Shown one piece after another: positions 41,200 to 48,061 of a stretch of 54,394 nt of DNA. How positions within the stretch are numbered: position 1 is the first letter of the stretch; each line of letters opens with the position of its first letter. The notes below the pieces were generated by a model that saw nothing but the letters and a program-made list of their open reading frames with translations, did not search any database and was not told the DNA's origin. Location of the stretch: the NCBI GenBank assembly GCA_017882905.1, contig JADGOO010000066.1, positions 1-54,394 of the forward strand, given 5' to 3'. Position numbers and translations under genes: made by a program. This stretch comes from Acidimicrobiia bacterium (GTDB taxonomy: Bacteria > Actinomycetota > Acidimicrobiia > IMCC26256 > PALSA-610).

Positions 41200-42011
41200 C
41201 ACGGTGGAGCTCCTGCGGCCTCCGCGACGAGGTCACATGCCACATCGATGTCGCCGGCGCGCAGCGCGATGCACGTGGCGCGCTCGACGAGCGCGCCGAG
41301 CGCGCGGAAGCCTGCGGCGCCGTGGCGCACGAGCTCGTCGGCGTGGCCACACAGCGCGACCAATGCGTCGGAGCGAGCCAGCGCGCTCACCGCGGTGCCT
41401 TGGCGCGCGTCGTGCGACGGCAGAACGACGGCGACCGGCGGCGCGGCCGCCGCACTCGCCACGGATAGGTACCGCGTCCGCATCATGTGCGTGGCCACTC
41501 CCGATATCGGAAGCGGGGTCGCAACGAGCGGCCACGATCCTTCTCGCAGCGAGATCGGCTTCGGGTAGGGGTCGACGAGACCGGTCGCCGGGTCGAACGC
41601 GACGATCTCGTCGCTGAGGTAGCCCGCACCGCGAGCGCACAGCGCGGCAGCCAACGTCGACTTGCCCGAGCCTGAAGCGCCGCACAGCACGACAGCCCGA
41701 CCGCCGATGACGACGGCCGCGCCGTGCAGGAGCACACGGCGACCGCCCGCGTCCCACGCGAGCCGGTTCACCTCCCATACGAGGCGGTCGAGCACCGCCC
41801 ACCCCGCTTCGCACGCAAGCAGCGTCTCGTCGTCGCGCGTAAGCGTGACTGCGCCGCGGTCGGGCTCGAGCACTGTGAAGCGAACGGCGGCCGGCCCATC
41901 GACTCGACACGCCGCGTAGAGCTCGTCGATGTAGCCGGCCCACTCGCCATCACCAGCAATGCTGAACGTCGCACCGAGCGCGCCGTAGGCCGGAAGCGAT
42001 CGGGCCGTCAC
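41196..42011 (-). CDS. HPr kinase-like P-loop protein (HprK-related)
   Basis: A 271-residue protein. Walker A is GASGSGKST (111-119), YLSDEIVAFD (131-140) is the following acidic strand, and PYPKPISL the next conserved block, as in HprK-related kinase A proteins rather than classical HprK. The N-terminal ~100 residues form a separate domain. GTG 42011 is taken because it follows the preceding stop by 4 nt; a longer form from 42080 is less likely. The substrate is unknown, and no HPr gene was seen in this window. Confidence 0.8.
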   Translation of the reverse strand: MTARSLPAYGALGATFSIAGDGEWAGYIDELYAACRVDGPAAVRFTVLEPDRGAVTLTRDDETLLACEAGWAVLDRLVWEVNRLAWDAGGRRVLLHGAAVVIGGRAVVLCGASGSGKSTLAAALCARGAGYLSDEIVAFDPATGLVDPYPKPISLREGSWPLVATPLPISGVATHMMRTRYLSVASAAAAPPVAVVLPSHDARQGTAVSALARSDALVALCGHADELVRHGAAGFRALGALVERATCIALRAGDIDVACDLVAEAAGAPPW

Positions 42012-42015
42012 TCCG

Positions 42016-43110
42016 TCACCGCTTGTGCCAGGAACGAGCGAGGCGCGTGGCGCGCAGCAGTCGGCGGGGCGCCCCTTCATCGCGCGCGTCGAGGTAGCCC
42101 GACGTGGGGAAGGCCAGGGCCCGCATGTAGGCGAGGCGGGGTCTTACGCCGCGCAGCGCGGCGACACCGGCAAGGGCTTGGGCCGCGTAGCTCCGCTGCG
42201 GCGACGCGTACGCTCCGAGGGCCCGGCGCTCCCCCGTGTCGGGCACGTAGCCGGCGGCCCACGACTCGAGCGGCAACGGCGCCCGGAGGCCGAGGAGCGT
42301 GCGCGCGAGCAGCACCGCGCGCGATACCGGATAGCCAACGCCCCATTCCTGCGCCCGTGCCCGCACCGCTTCGGCGTCGGTGCCCGTCACGAGGATCTGC
42401 GCCAAGTCGCGCAATGCGACGAGGCGCGGTCGCTCCGAGCCCAGCACCGCGTGCAGAGCTGCGTGCACGGCTTGGCCGGCTGCATCGAGCGTCGCGATCT
42501 CTCGAGCCGCGATCGTCACGAGATCGCAGCGAGCGAACAGCGCGTCGGCGTCGAAGCCGAGCCCGAAGGGACCGGCGACGAACGTGCGGTGCAGGTCGAT
42601 CTCGAGCCCCACCGGCGACACGAAGCACGCGCCCTTGCCGAAGCGCGCCGTGAAGCCGGGGCGCGGGTCGTGGTAGCGCCGGTCGAAGTCGGCGCCGTGG
42701 AGCAACGCGGCGACGCGATCCCAATCGCGGCCGCGCACGAGCAGGTCGATGTCGCCGAACGTGCGCCACGTGGGCGCCGGGTAGAAGCGGTACGCGAATC
42801 CCGGTCCCTTCAACAGCCGCCACTCCACGTCGTTCGCGTCGAGGGCGTCGCCGACGATCGCGAGCAGCCCTTCGAGGCGCAGGCAGTCGGCGAGCTCGAG
42901 CTCGTGCACGCGCGACAGCGCTTCGCGCTGGGTTGCCGTCGCCGCGAGCGCGCCCGAGAGCACTGCGTGGTACAGCATGCCCGTGGCGCGCTCGTTCGCG
43001 GCGGTGGTGAGCAGTGAGATCCAGCGATCGTCGTCGAGCGGCTCCTCAGCGAGCGGCGCGGCACCGGGCAGACCCACACCGACGATGTCGGCAAGCTCGG
43101 CCGTGCTCAC
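42016..43110 (-). CDS. Nucleotidyltransferase-fold protein (NTP_transf_5-like)
   Basis: A 364-residue protein. RLLKGPGFAYRFYP (98-111) followed by RTFGDIDLLVRG (116-127), with the Gly and paired Asp of the nucleotidyltransferase fold, matches the family found beside HprK-related kinases and PqqD proteins. LEIDLHRTF is the third acidic strand. The C-terminal ~150 residues are helical. GTG 43110 overlaps the stop of the 104-residue gene (GTGA). It may transfer an NMP to a protein or small molecule; the target is not known. Confidence 0.76.
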   Translation of the reverse strand: MSTAELADIVGVGLPGAAPLAEEPLDDDRWISLLTTAANERATGMLYHAVLSGALAATATQREALSRVHELELADCLRLEGLLAIVGDALDANDVEWRLLKGPGFAYRFYPAPTWRTFGDIDLLVRGRDWDRVAALLHGADFDRRYHDPRPGFTARFGKGACFVSPVGLEIDLHRTFVAGPFGLGFDADALFARCDLVTIAAREIATLDAAGQAVHAALHAVLGSERPRLVALRDLAQILVTGTDAEAVRARAQEWGVGYPVSRAVLLARTLLGLRAPLPLESWAAGYVPDTGERRALGAYASPQRSYAAQALAGVAALRGVRPRLAYMRALAFPTSGYLDARDEGAPRRLLRATRLARSWHKR

Positions 43111-43421
43111 GGCGCGAGCATCCCCGGCGGCGCGACCACTTCGTCGTCGACGACGATTCCCGCCGTGACCCAGCCGTCGAGCAACGGATCGAGATCGGCC
43201 CGTACCCGCTCGACCGGCGCATCGAACCGCTCGGCCAGGCACGACGCGAGCTCGGCGCGCGACGTGACAGGGCGCGTCGGATCGTGCAGCGCGTCGAACA
43301 CTGCTCGGGCGCTGCCTTCGATGCGCACGACGGCGCTCACGGCCGCGAACGATCTCGGAGGCACCGCGGCGAGCGCGGTGTCACCCAGGCTGCGCACCAG
43401 CAGGCGCGGGTGGAGGCGCAC
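43107..43421 (-). CDS. Small winged-helix-like protein, PqqD-type candidate
   Basis: A 104-residue protein starting at GTG 43421, 20 nt after the surface-protein stop. The sequence SAVVRIEGSARAVFDAL... followed by LASCLAERFDAPVERVRADLDPLLDGWVTAGIV has the helix pattern of PqqD/RRE winged-helix proteins, though it lacks the LNxTGAAIW core of the 40960 gene. It may be a second, diverged peptide-binding partner. The assignment is weak, but its fixed place between the LPFTG protein and the nucleotidyltransferase is notable. Confidence 0.5.
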   Translation of the reverse strand: MRLHPRLLVRSLGDTALAAVPPRSFAAVSAVVRIEGSARAVFDALHDPTRPVTSRAELASCLAERFDAPVERVRADLDPLLDGWVTAGIVVDDEVVAPPGMLAP

Positions 43422-43441
43422 CGCGCCTGAGTGTCTCGGCC

Positions 43442-44224
43442 TCAGCGCGCGGTGGCGTCGCCGTCGCGCGCGGCGAGCCGGTCGCGCAGGCCGTAGAGCA
43501 CGCGGCCCACGACGACGGCACCCACGCCGAGTGCGACGAGACCGCCGGTGTCGCTGCCGGTGAACGGCAACGTGCCGTTGCCCGAGCCGGAACCGGAGGC
43601 CGATCCCGAACCGGAGGCCGATCCCGAACCGGCGCCAACGGCGCCACCACCGGGATCGCCGGTGGTCGTGCTCCCCTGTCCCGTGACGACACTGCTCACG
43701 ACGAGCGTCTCGAAGCAGCGCGCCGCGCGGCCCTCGGCGTCGAAGCCGGCGAACTCGACGCGATACGTACCGGGCGGGACCGAGCGCACCACTTCGAAGT
43801 TGTGCGAGAAGGTCCCGTCGGGCAGCACGGTGATGTAGCCGATGAGGCGCACGCCGACGAGCATGACCTTGACGCGACTCGAGGCCTTCCAGCCCGTACC
43901 CCAAAAGCGCGGCTTGCCGCCCGGCTTGATCTCACGCGGGTCGACGTGGCACGTGAAGCCGGGCTGCTCGGTAGTGGGCGGTGTGGTATCAGAAGTGGTG
44001 GTGGTGCCGCACTCGGGGTTGCCGGGATCGGGGCACGGCGAGCCCTGGCGCCCGGCGGCGAACGCCACGCTCTCGAGGTGCGGGGCAACCCACGCGACTG
44101 CCGCCACGGCGGTGCCGGCCTTGGCGGCCGTAGTCATCATCTGGCGGCGACTGAACCCGCTCCGCGCGTCGGCTTCGGGCACGGGATCACCGGCGCCGGG
44201 CGCGCCATCGTCGTCAAGGTTCAC
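43442..44224 (-). CDS. Tat-exported, LPFTG-anchored surface protein
   Basis: A 260-residue secreted protein. SRRQMM (25-30) followed by a hydrophobic Ala-rich stretch ending in SVAFA resembles a Tat signal. A central beta-rich domain (around 88-180, GFTCHVDPREIKPGG...) is followed by a Gly/Ser-rich linker (191-217). LPFTG (219-223) with the hydrophobic segment LVALGVGAVVVGRVL and the basic end RDRLAARD form a sortase sorting signal. GTG 44224 is the preferred start, though GTG 44248 is possible. No sortase is encoded nearby. It is the first gene of the HPrK-like cassette and could be its target. Confidence 0.75.
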   Translation of the reverse strand: MNLDDDGAPGAGDPVPEADARSGFSRRQMMTTAAKAGTAVAAVAWVAPHLESVAFAAGRQGSPCPDPGNPECGTTTTSDTTPPTTEQPGFTCHVDPREIKPGGKPRFWGTGWKASSRVKVMLVGVRLIGYITVLPDGTFSHNFEVVRSVPPGTYRVEFAGFDAEGRAARCFETLVVSSVVTGQGSTTTGDPGGGAVGAGSGSASGSGSASGSGSGNGTLPFTGSDTGGLVALGVGAVVVGRVLYGLRDRLAARDGDATAR

Positions 44225-44323
44225 ATCGCCCGATTCGCCCTGGCCCACCGGCTGATTCTTGCACCACCGAGGGTGTCGCGGCAAGGACCCCGGCGCCACC
44301 CAGCGTCGCCGGTGCGCGGCCGC

Positions 44324-44342
44324 TGAAGGCGCTGGGCCTTCA
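44324..44342 (-). terminator. Hairpin overlapping the stop of the UDP-sugar dehydrogenase gene
   Basis: On the minus strand TGAAGGC, loop CCAGC, GCCTTCA form a perfect 7-bp stem with a 5-nt loop, whose first three bases are the TGA stop at 44342-44340. No T-tract follows. It may end or reduce transcription before the LPFTG gene. Confidence 0.4.
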
Positions 44343-45641
44343 GAGCGTCTCGCCGGTGAACGTGCGGCCGCGCAGGGCCCCCTTGGCATCGAAGATCAGT
44401 GGTGCCGAGCCGATGATCGTCGCCGCGTCGAACTCGGGATGATCCACGAGGAGCACCACGAGATCGGCTGCCGCGAGCGCCTCCACCGACAGCTCGACGA
44501 GCGGGCAGGGCAGCGTGGGCCGGGGCGCGTCGGGGATGTGCGGGTCGCAGGCCGAGAGGTCGGCGCCGAGGGCCGCGAGTCGCTCGGCGACGGTGATGGC
44601 GGGCGACTCGCGGTAGTCGCTCGTGCCCGCCTTGTAGGTGAGGCCGAGCAGCAGGATCTTCGTGCCGTGCACCGCGCGGCGATGACGGTTGAGGAGCGCA
44701 GTCACGCGCGCGGCCACGTAGTCAGGCATGTGATCGTTGACGTCGTTGGCGAGCTCGACGAAGCGGAACGCGTGCCCCGACCGGCGCTTGACCTGCCACG
44801 ACAGGTACGACGGATCGACGGGTAGACAATGTCCACCGACGCCCGGACCGGGCGTGAATCGCATGTACCCGAACGGCTTGGTCGCGGCGGCGTCGATCGC
44901 CTTCCAGATGTCGACGCCGAGGTCGCTCGCGAACATGGCCAGCTCGTTGACGAGCGCGATGTTCACATGGCGAAAGGTGTTCTCGAGCAGCTTCACCAGC
45001 TCGGCCTCGGCCGGCGACGACACGGGAACTGTCTTTTCCACGAGCGCGCCGTAGAACGCTTCCGCGCACGCGAGCGACGCATCATCGATGCCCGACACCA
45101 CCTTCGGCGTGTTCACGAAGTGGTAGTGCACGTTGCCCGGATCGATGCGCTCCGGCGAGTAGCCGAGGAAGAAGTCGTGGCCGGCGCGCAATCCCGACGT
45201 CTCGAGCAGTGGGCGTACGAGCTCCTCGGTGGTGCCCGGATAGGTGGTCGACTCGAGCACCACCAGTGCGCCGGCCCGCAACACCCGAGCGAGAGCGCGC
45301 GCCGCATCTTCCACGAAGCTCAGATCCGGCACGCCTTCGCGCAGTGGCGTCGGCACCGAGATGACGGCCACGTCGAAGCCGGCGAGGCCGCCGATCTGAT
45401 CGGTGGCCCGGTAGCCGTGCGCGAGCGCGTGGCGAACCACCTCGTCGGGCACGTCTTCCACATACGAGCTACCTGCGCGCAGTGCCGCCAGGCGCTGGGC
45501 ATCGACCTCGTAGCCGACCACCTCGAACCCGACCTCGACGGCGCGCATCGCGACCGGGAGCCCCACATAGCCCTGTCCGACCACGACGACGCGTGCGCGG
45601 CGCTCGTCGAGCGCCGCCAGCAGTGCTTCCGATCCGCCCAT
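44340..45641 (-). CDS. UDP-sugar 6-dehydrogenase (WbpA/WecC-like nucleotide sugar dehydrogenase)
   Basis: A 433-residue NAD-dependent enzyme that oxidises a UDP-sugar C6 alcohol to a carboxylate. VVGQGYVGLP (20-29) is the NAD loop, VISVPTPL (93-100) a conserved block, ELVKLLENTFR (214-224) and GGHCLPVDP (269-277) with catalytic Cys272 follow, and LLLGLTYKAGTSDYRESP marks the C-terminal UDP-binding domain. The sequence is closer to UDP-N-acetylmannosamine/glucosamine dehydrogenases than to Ugd, but the substrate is not fixed. ATG 45641 follows TACCGT by 10 nt. It would supply an acidic sugar to the polymer. Confidence 0.88.
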   Translation of the reverse strand: MGGSEALLAALDERRARVVVVGQGYVGLPVAMRAVEVGFEVVGYEVDAQRLAALRAGSSYVEDVPDEVVRHALAHGYRATDQIGGLAGFDVAVISVPTPLREGVPDLSFVEDAARALARVLRAGALVVLESTTYPGTTEELVRPLLETSGLRAGHDFFLGYSPERIDPGNVHYHFVNTPKVVSGIDDASLACAEAFYGALVEKTVPVSSPAEAELVKLLENTFRHVNIALVNELAMFASDLGVDIWKAIDAAATKPFGYMRFTPGPGVGGHCLPVDPSYLSWQVKRRSGHAFRFVELANDVNDHMPDYVAARVTALLNRHRRAVHGTKILLLGLTYKAGTSDYRESPAITVAERLAALGADLSACDPHIPDAPRPTLPCPLVELSVEALAAADLVVLLVDHPEFDAATIIGSAPLIFDAKGALRGRTFTGETL

Positions 45642-45651
45642 TGCGGCGCGG

Positions 45652-45680
45652 ACGGTACCAGGACTGGATCGACCTGGGAA
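45652..45680 (-). promoter_or_regulatory. Predicted promoter for dehydrogenase gene at 45641
   Basis: On the minus strand TTCCCA (45680-45675), a 17-nt spacer and TACCGT (45657-45652) lie just upstream, the -10 ending 10 nt before the ATG. Confidence 0.4.
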
Positions 45681-45711
45681 GGGCCGGCCACGGATGTCAC
45701 CCGGACAGCAA

Positions 45712-45743
45712 GGAGGGGGCGGGGCCGAGGCCCCGCCCCCTCC
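45712..45743. terminator. Perfect 15-bp inverted repeat, GC-rich terminator-like hairpin
   Basis: Left arm 45712-45726 and right arm 45729-45743 are exact complements with only two bases between them. The arms are almost all G and C (GGAGGGGGCGGGGCC). It lies 32 nt beyond the stop of the secreted-protein gene and before the dehydrogenase promoter. No U-run follows on either strand. It should act as a barrier between the two minus-strand transcription units. Confidence 0.7.
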
Positions 45744-45774
45744 AAGAGGAGCTAGCTGATCGAATGGAGAACGA

Positions 45775-46578
45775 TCAGGCCGTGATGGAGAGCGTGGAGC
45801 TCTCGCCCGTGGGCAGACCGGTGGCGAGCGAGATGCCGCCGCCGATGGCAATCTTGTTCAGGCCCTTGCCGCCCTTGAGGGACGCCGTGGTGCCCTTGAT
45901 CTTGATCTGCGGCTCGCAGACGCTGCCCGAGGGAGTGGTCGACGTCGACGGGCTGCCGGTGAAGGCCGCGAGCGTCGTGGCGTCGATGAACGCCTTCGAG
46001 TCACTGGTACCGCCGGCAAGCGAGCCGGTGATGCCCGTGGCCGTGAGCTCGAAGCCCACGCCGAGGAGCGGCGACACGTACGCGGCGAGCGAGCTCGTGA
46101 TCACCGAGCTGGGGATCTTCGCGCCCGTCACCTTGTACGAGATCGTGCTCGTGAACGGCGGACTCGACGGTCCGGGAACCAGGCCGGCGCAGGTGGCCGG
46201 GCCGGGGTCCGTGCCGTTCTGGACCGACACGACCTTGATGCCCGTCACCGGGTAGTTGGTCAGCGTGGTCGGGTCCTGGACCGTTCCGGTGCAGCTGACG
46301 CTCTTGCCCTTCGACGAGGTCGTGACGGGGCCATTGGCCGCGAACGACGTGTCGGGGAGCGCCACCACGGCGGCGTTCGGATCAGCGGTGTGGTCCGACT
46401 GCTTCCAGTTGTTCTTGAGCTTCACCGACAGCTTCACCTTGGCGGTGAAGTTGCAGCTGAAGCTGCCGTGCACTGGCGTGAACGAAGCCGTTGCGGCCTG
46501 TGCACCACCGGAGCCCAGCATGAAGCCGCTGGCGGCGACCGCCAGGGTTGCCCCCGCGATCGAGATCTTTCGGAGCAT
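45775..46578 (-). CDS. Secreted protein of unknown function
   Basis: A 267-residue protein with a clear Sec signal peptide (MLRKISIAGATLAVAASGF, cleavage likely after AQA near 28). The mature part is Thr/Ser-rich with four cysteines, beta-strand-like repeats and no domain I recognise. It starts with GGAGG 8 nt before ATG 46578 and has a well-formed promoter 100 nt upstream, so it is probably well expressed. It lies at the right edge of the island, next to rseP, and could be a glycan-associated or surface-layer component. That is inference only. Confidence 0.7.
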   Translation of the reverse strand: MLRKISIAGATLAVAASGFMLGSGGAQAATASFTPVHGSFSCNFTAKVKLSVKLKNNWKQSDHTADPNAAVVALPDTSFAANGPVTTSSKGKSVSCTGTVQDPTTLTNYPVTGIKVVSVQNGTDPGPATCAGLVPGPSSPPFTSTISYKVTGAKIPSSVITSSLAAYVSPLLGVGFELTATGITGSLAGGTSDSKAFIDATTLAAFTGSPSTSTTPSGSVCEPQIKIKGTTASLKGGKGLNKIAIGGGISLATGLPTGESSTLSITA

Positions 46579-46679
46579 TACGTATCCCTCCCTGTCGGCA
46601 GCGCCGACTCGTCCCAAACAGTGAATGTTCCGTGCGCGAGTCCGCCCAGGAACGGCGGGGTCCCCTCCCCCCGCGGCTG

Positions 46680-46708
46680 ACAGTAACAGCCAGTTGGACC
46701 GGCCGCAA
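46680..46708 (-). promoter_or_regulatory. Predicted promoter for secreted-protein gene
   Basis: On the minus strand TTGCGG (46708-46703) and TACTGT (46685-46680) are exactly 17 nt apart. A leader of about 95 nt with the strong GGAGG precedes ATG 46578. Nothing else is recognised in the 238-nt gap up to rseP. Confidence 0.6.
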
Positions 46709-46816
46709 CGACCGCACCACAACAGTCAACGAACGATCCCCGACGGTGCAGTTGTGACTGGTGTGCACTCGAGAACGGCGCGACACCGGTGCATTCTGAC
46801 CAGCGCGAGCGAGCGT

Positions 46817-48061
46817 CTAGAAGGGCGCGGGCGGCTTGGTCACATCGAGGAACAGGCTCGACAAGAAGATGAACGCGAGTACCGAGATCGTGGCGATCGC
46901 GATCGGCATGAGCTTGGCGTAATCGACGCTCACGCGCCGGCGCCGCACGCGGCTCGCGATCGCCTCGTAGAGCGCGACTGCGAGATGGCCACCGTCGAAC
47001 GGGATCAACGGCACGAGGTTCACGAGACCCACGAAGACGTTGATCGAGATGAGCAGGCTGAACACGACGACCCAGCCGCGCTCCGCGGCGTCGTACGCGA
47101 TCTTGCCCACACCCACCGGCGAGATGAAGCGATTGTTCGACGCAGTGGTCGGCGTGGTGGCAGTGGATCCGTGGCCCGCCGGCTGGCCGCTCGTGGACTT
47201 GAAGTTGTCGATGTAGCTCGAGATGCCCGACGGCGAGAACATCGCACCGAGTGCTCCGACCGCGTCCTTGGCGATAGCGAACGTCTTGGCCGGCGCGTGG
47301 TAGACCGCGCCGATCGCGGTGTAGCGCTGCTGGCCGTAGTCGGGCTCCACACCGAGGAAGCCGACTCCGTTGTTGTTGGCGAGCGTTGCCTGCAACGTGT
47401 GTCGGGCGCCGTGACGATCGATGATCACGGCCACGGCCTGACCCGCACGGGGCCGCACGATGTGCTGCAGATCCGTCCAGGTGTGCACGGGCAGGCCCGC
47501 GATCTCCAGGATGCGATCGCCGTTGTGCACGCCGGCAACGGCTGCGGGTGTGCCCTTCTGCACCGCGTGGATCGTGGGGATCGGTCGCTGCAGACCGTTG
47601 AAGGCGAGCACCGACCACACCAAGATGATCGCGAGCACGAAGTGCGATGCCGGGCCGGCCACGAGCGTGGTGGCCTTGCCCCAGAACGAGCCGTTGCGGA
47701 AGGCACGCGGCTCGTCTTCGGCCGGCACATCGTCGAGGTTCGTCATGCCGACGATCTTGCAGTAGCCGCCGAGCGGGAAGGCCTTGATGCCGTACTCGGT
47801 CTCGCCGCGTCGCGTCGACCAGAGGCGCGGCCCGAAACCGATGAAGAACTCACTCACCTTCATGCCGGCGCGCCGCGCCATCGTGAAGTGCCCGAGCTCG
47901 TGCAGGCCGATCATCACCACGAAGAAGAAGAACAAGACGCCGATCGCGCCGAGCAACGCCGCGTTGGTGACTCCGATGAACACGAGCAGCGCGATGGCGA
48001 TCGCCACCCCGAGAGTTCCGTAGCGCGAGCGCATCGAAACGTCGGCGAACGGATCTCTCAC
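46817..48061 (-). CDS. rseP: Site-2 intramembrane metalloprotease RseP/Rip1
   Basis: A 414-residue M50-family zinc protease that cuts membrane-bound anti-sigma factors. HELGH (54-58) in the first membrane segment binds zinc, a PDZ-like domain occupies the middle (IHAVQKGTPAAVAGVHNGDRILEI region), and NLVPLIPFDGGHL near the C terminus gives the second metal site Asp. GTG 48061 overlaps the dxr stop by 4 nt. In mycobacteria the equivalent gene (rip1) is followed by gcpE; here the polysaccharide island follows. Confidence 0.92.
   Translation of the reverse strand: MRDPFADVSMRSRYGTLGVAIAIALLVFIGVTNAALLGAIGVLFFFFVVMIGLHELGHFTMARRAGMKVSEFFIGFGPRLWSTRRGETEYGIKAFPLGGYCKIVGMTNLDDVPAEDEPRAFRNGSFWGKATTLVAGPASHFVLAIILVWSVLAFNGLQRPIPTIHAVQKGTPAAVAGVHNGDRILEIAGLPVHTWTDLQHIVRPRAGQAVAVIIDRHGARHTLQATLANNNGVGFLGVEPDYGQQRYTAIGAVYHAPAKTFAIAKDAVGALGAMFSPSGISSYIDNFKSTSGQPAGHGSTATTPTTASNNRFISPVGVGKIAYDAAERGWVVVFSLLISINVFVGLVNLVPLIPFDGGHLAVALYEAIASRVRRRRVSVDYAKLMPIAIATISVLAFIFLSSLFLDVTKPPAPF

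Larger units (their letters stand above)
4843..46578. other. Predicted extracellular sulfated polysaccharide biosynthesis island
   Basis: A continuous ~42-kb block in which nearly every gene fits synthesis, modification or assembly of a surface glycan. It is bounded by MEP-pathway gene ispG on the left and the rseP-dxr pair on the right. The content is nine glycosyltransferases, seven sulfotransferase-like P-loop proteins, methyl- and acetyltransferases, nucleotide-sugar enzymes, a lipid-carrier sugar-phosphate transferase and a Wzz-BY-kinase. Boundaries are assigned from gene content. No integrase, transposase or att-like repeat was seen at either edge. Confidence 0.75.

Noticed and set aside
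40960-43421. Lasso-peptide or other RiPP cluster suggested by PqqD and HprK-like genes
   Set aside because: No asparagine-synthetase-like cyclase, transglutaminase-type protease, radical SAM enzyme or plausible precursor peptide was found; the cassette fits the HprK-related arrangement better.
4843-46578. Integrated mobile element
   Set aside because: No integrase, transposase, tRNA boundary or direct repeats at the edges were seen, so only gene content supports an island.
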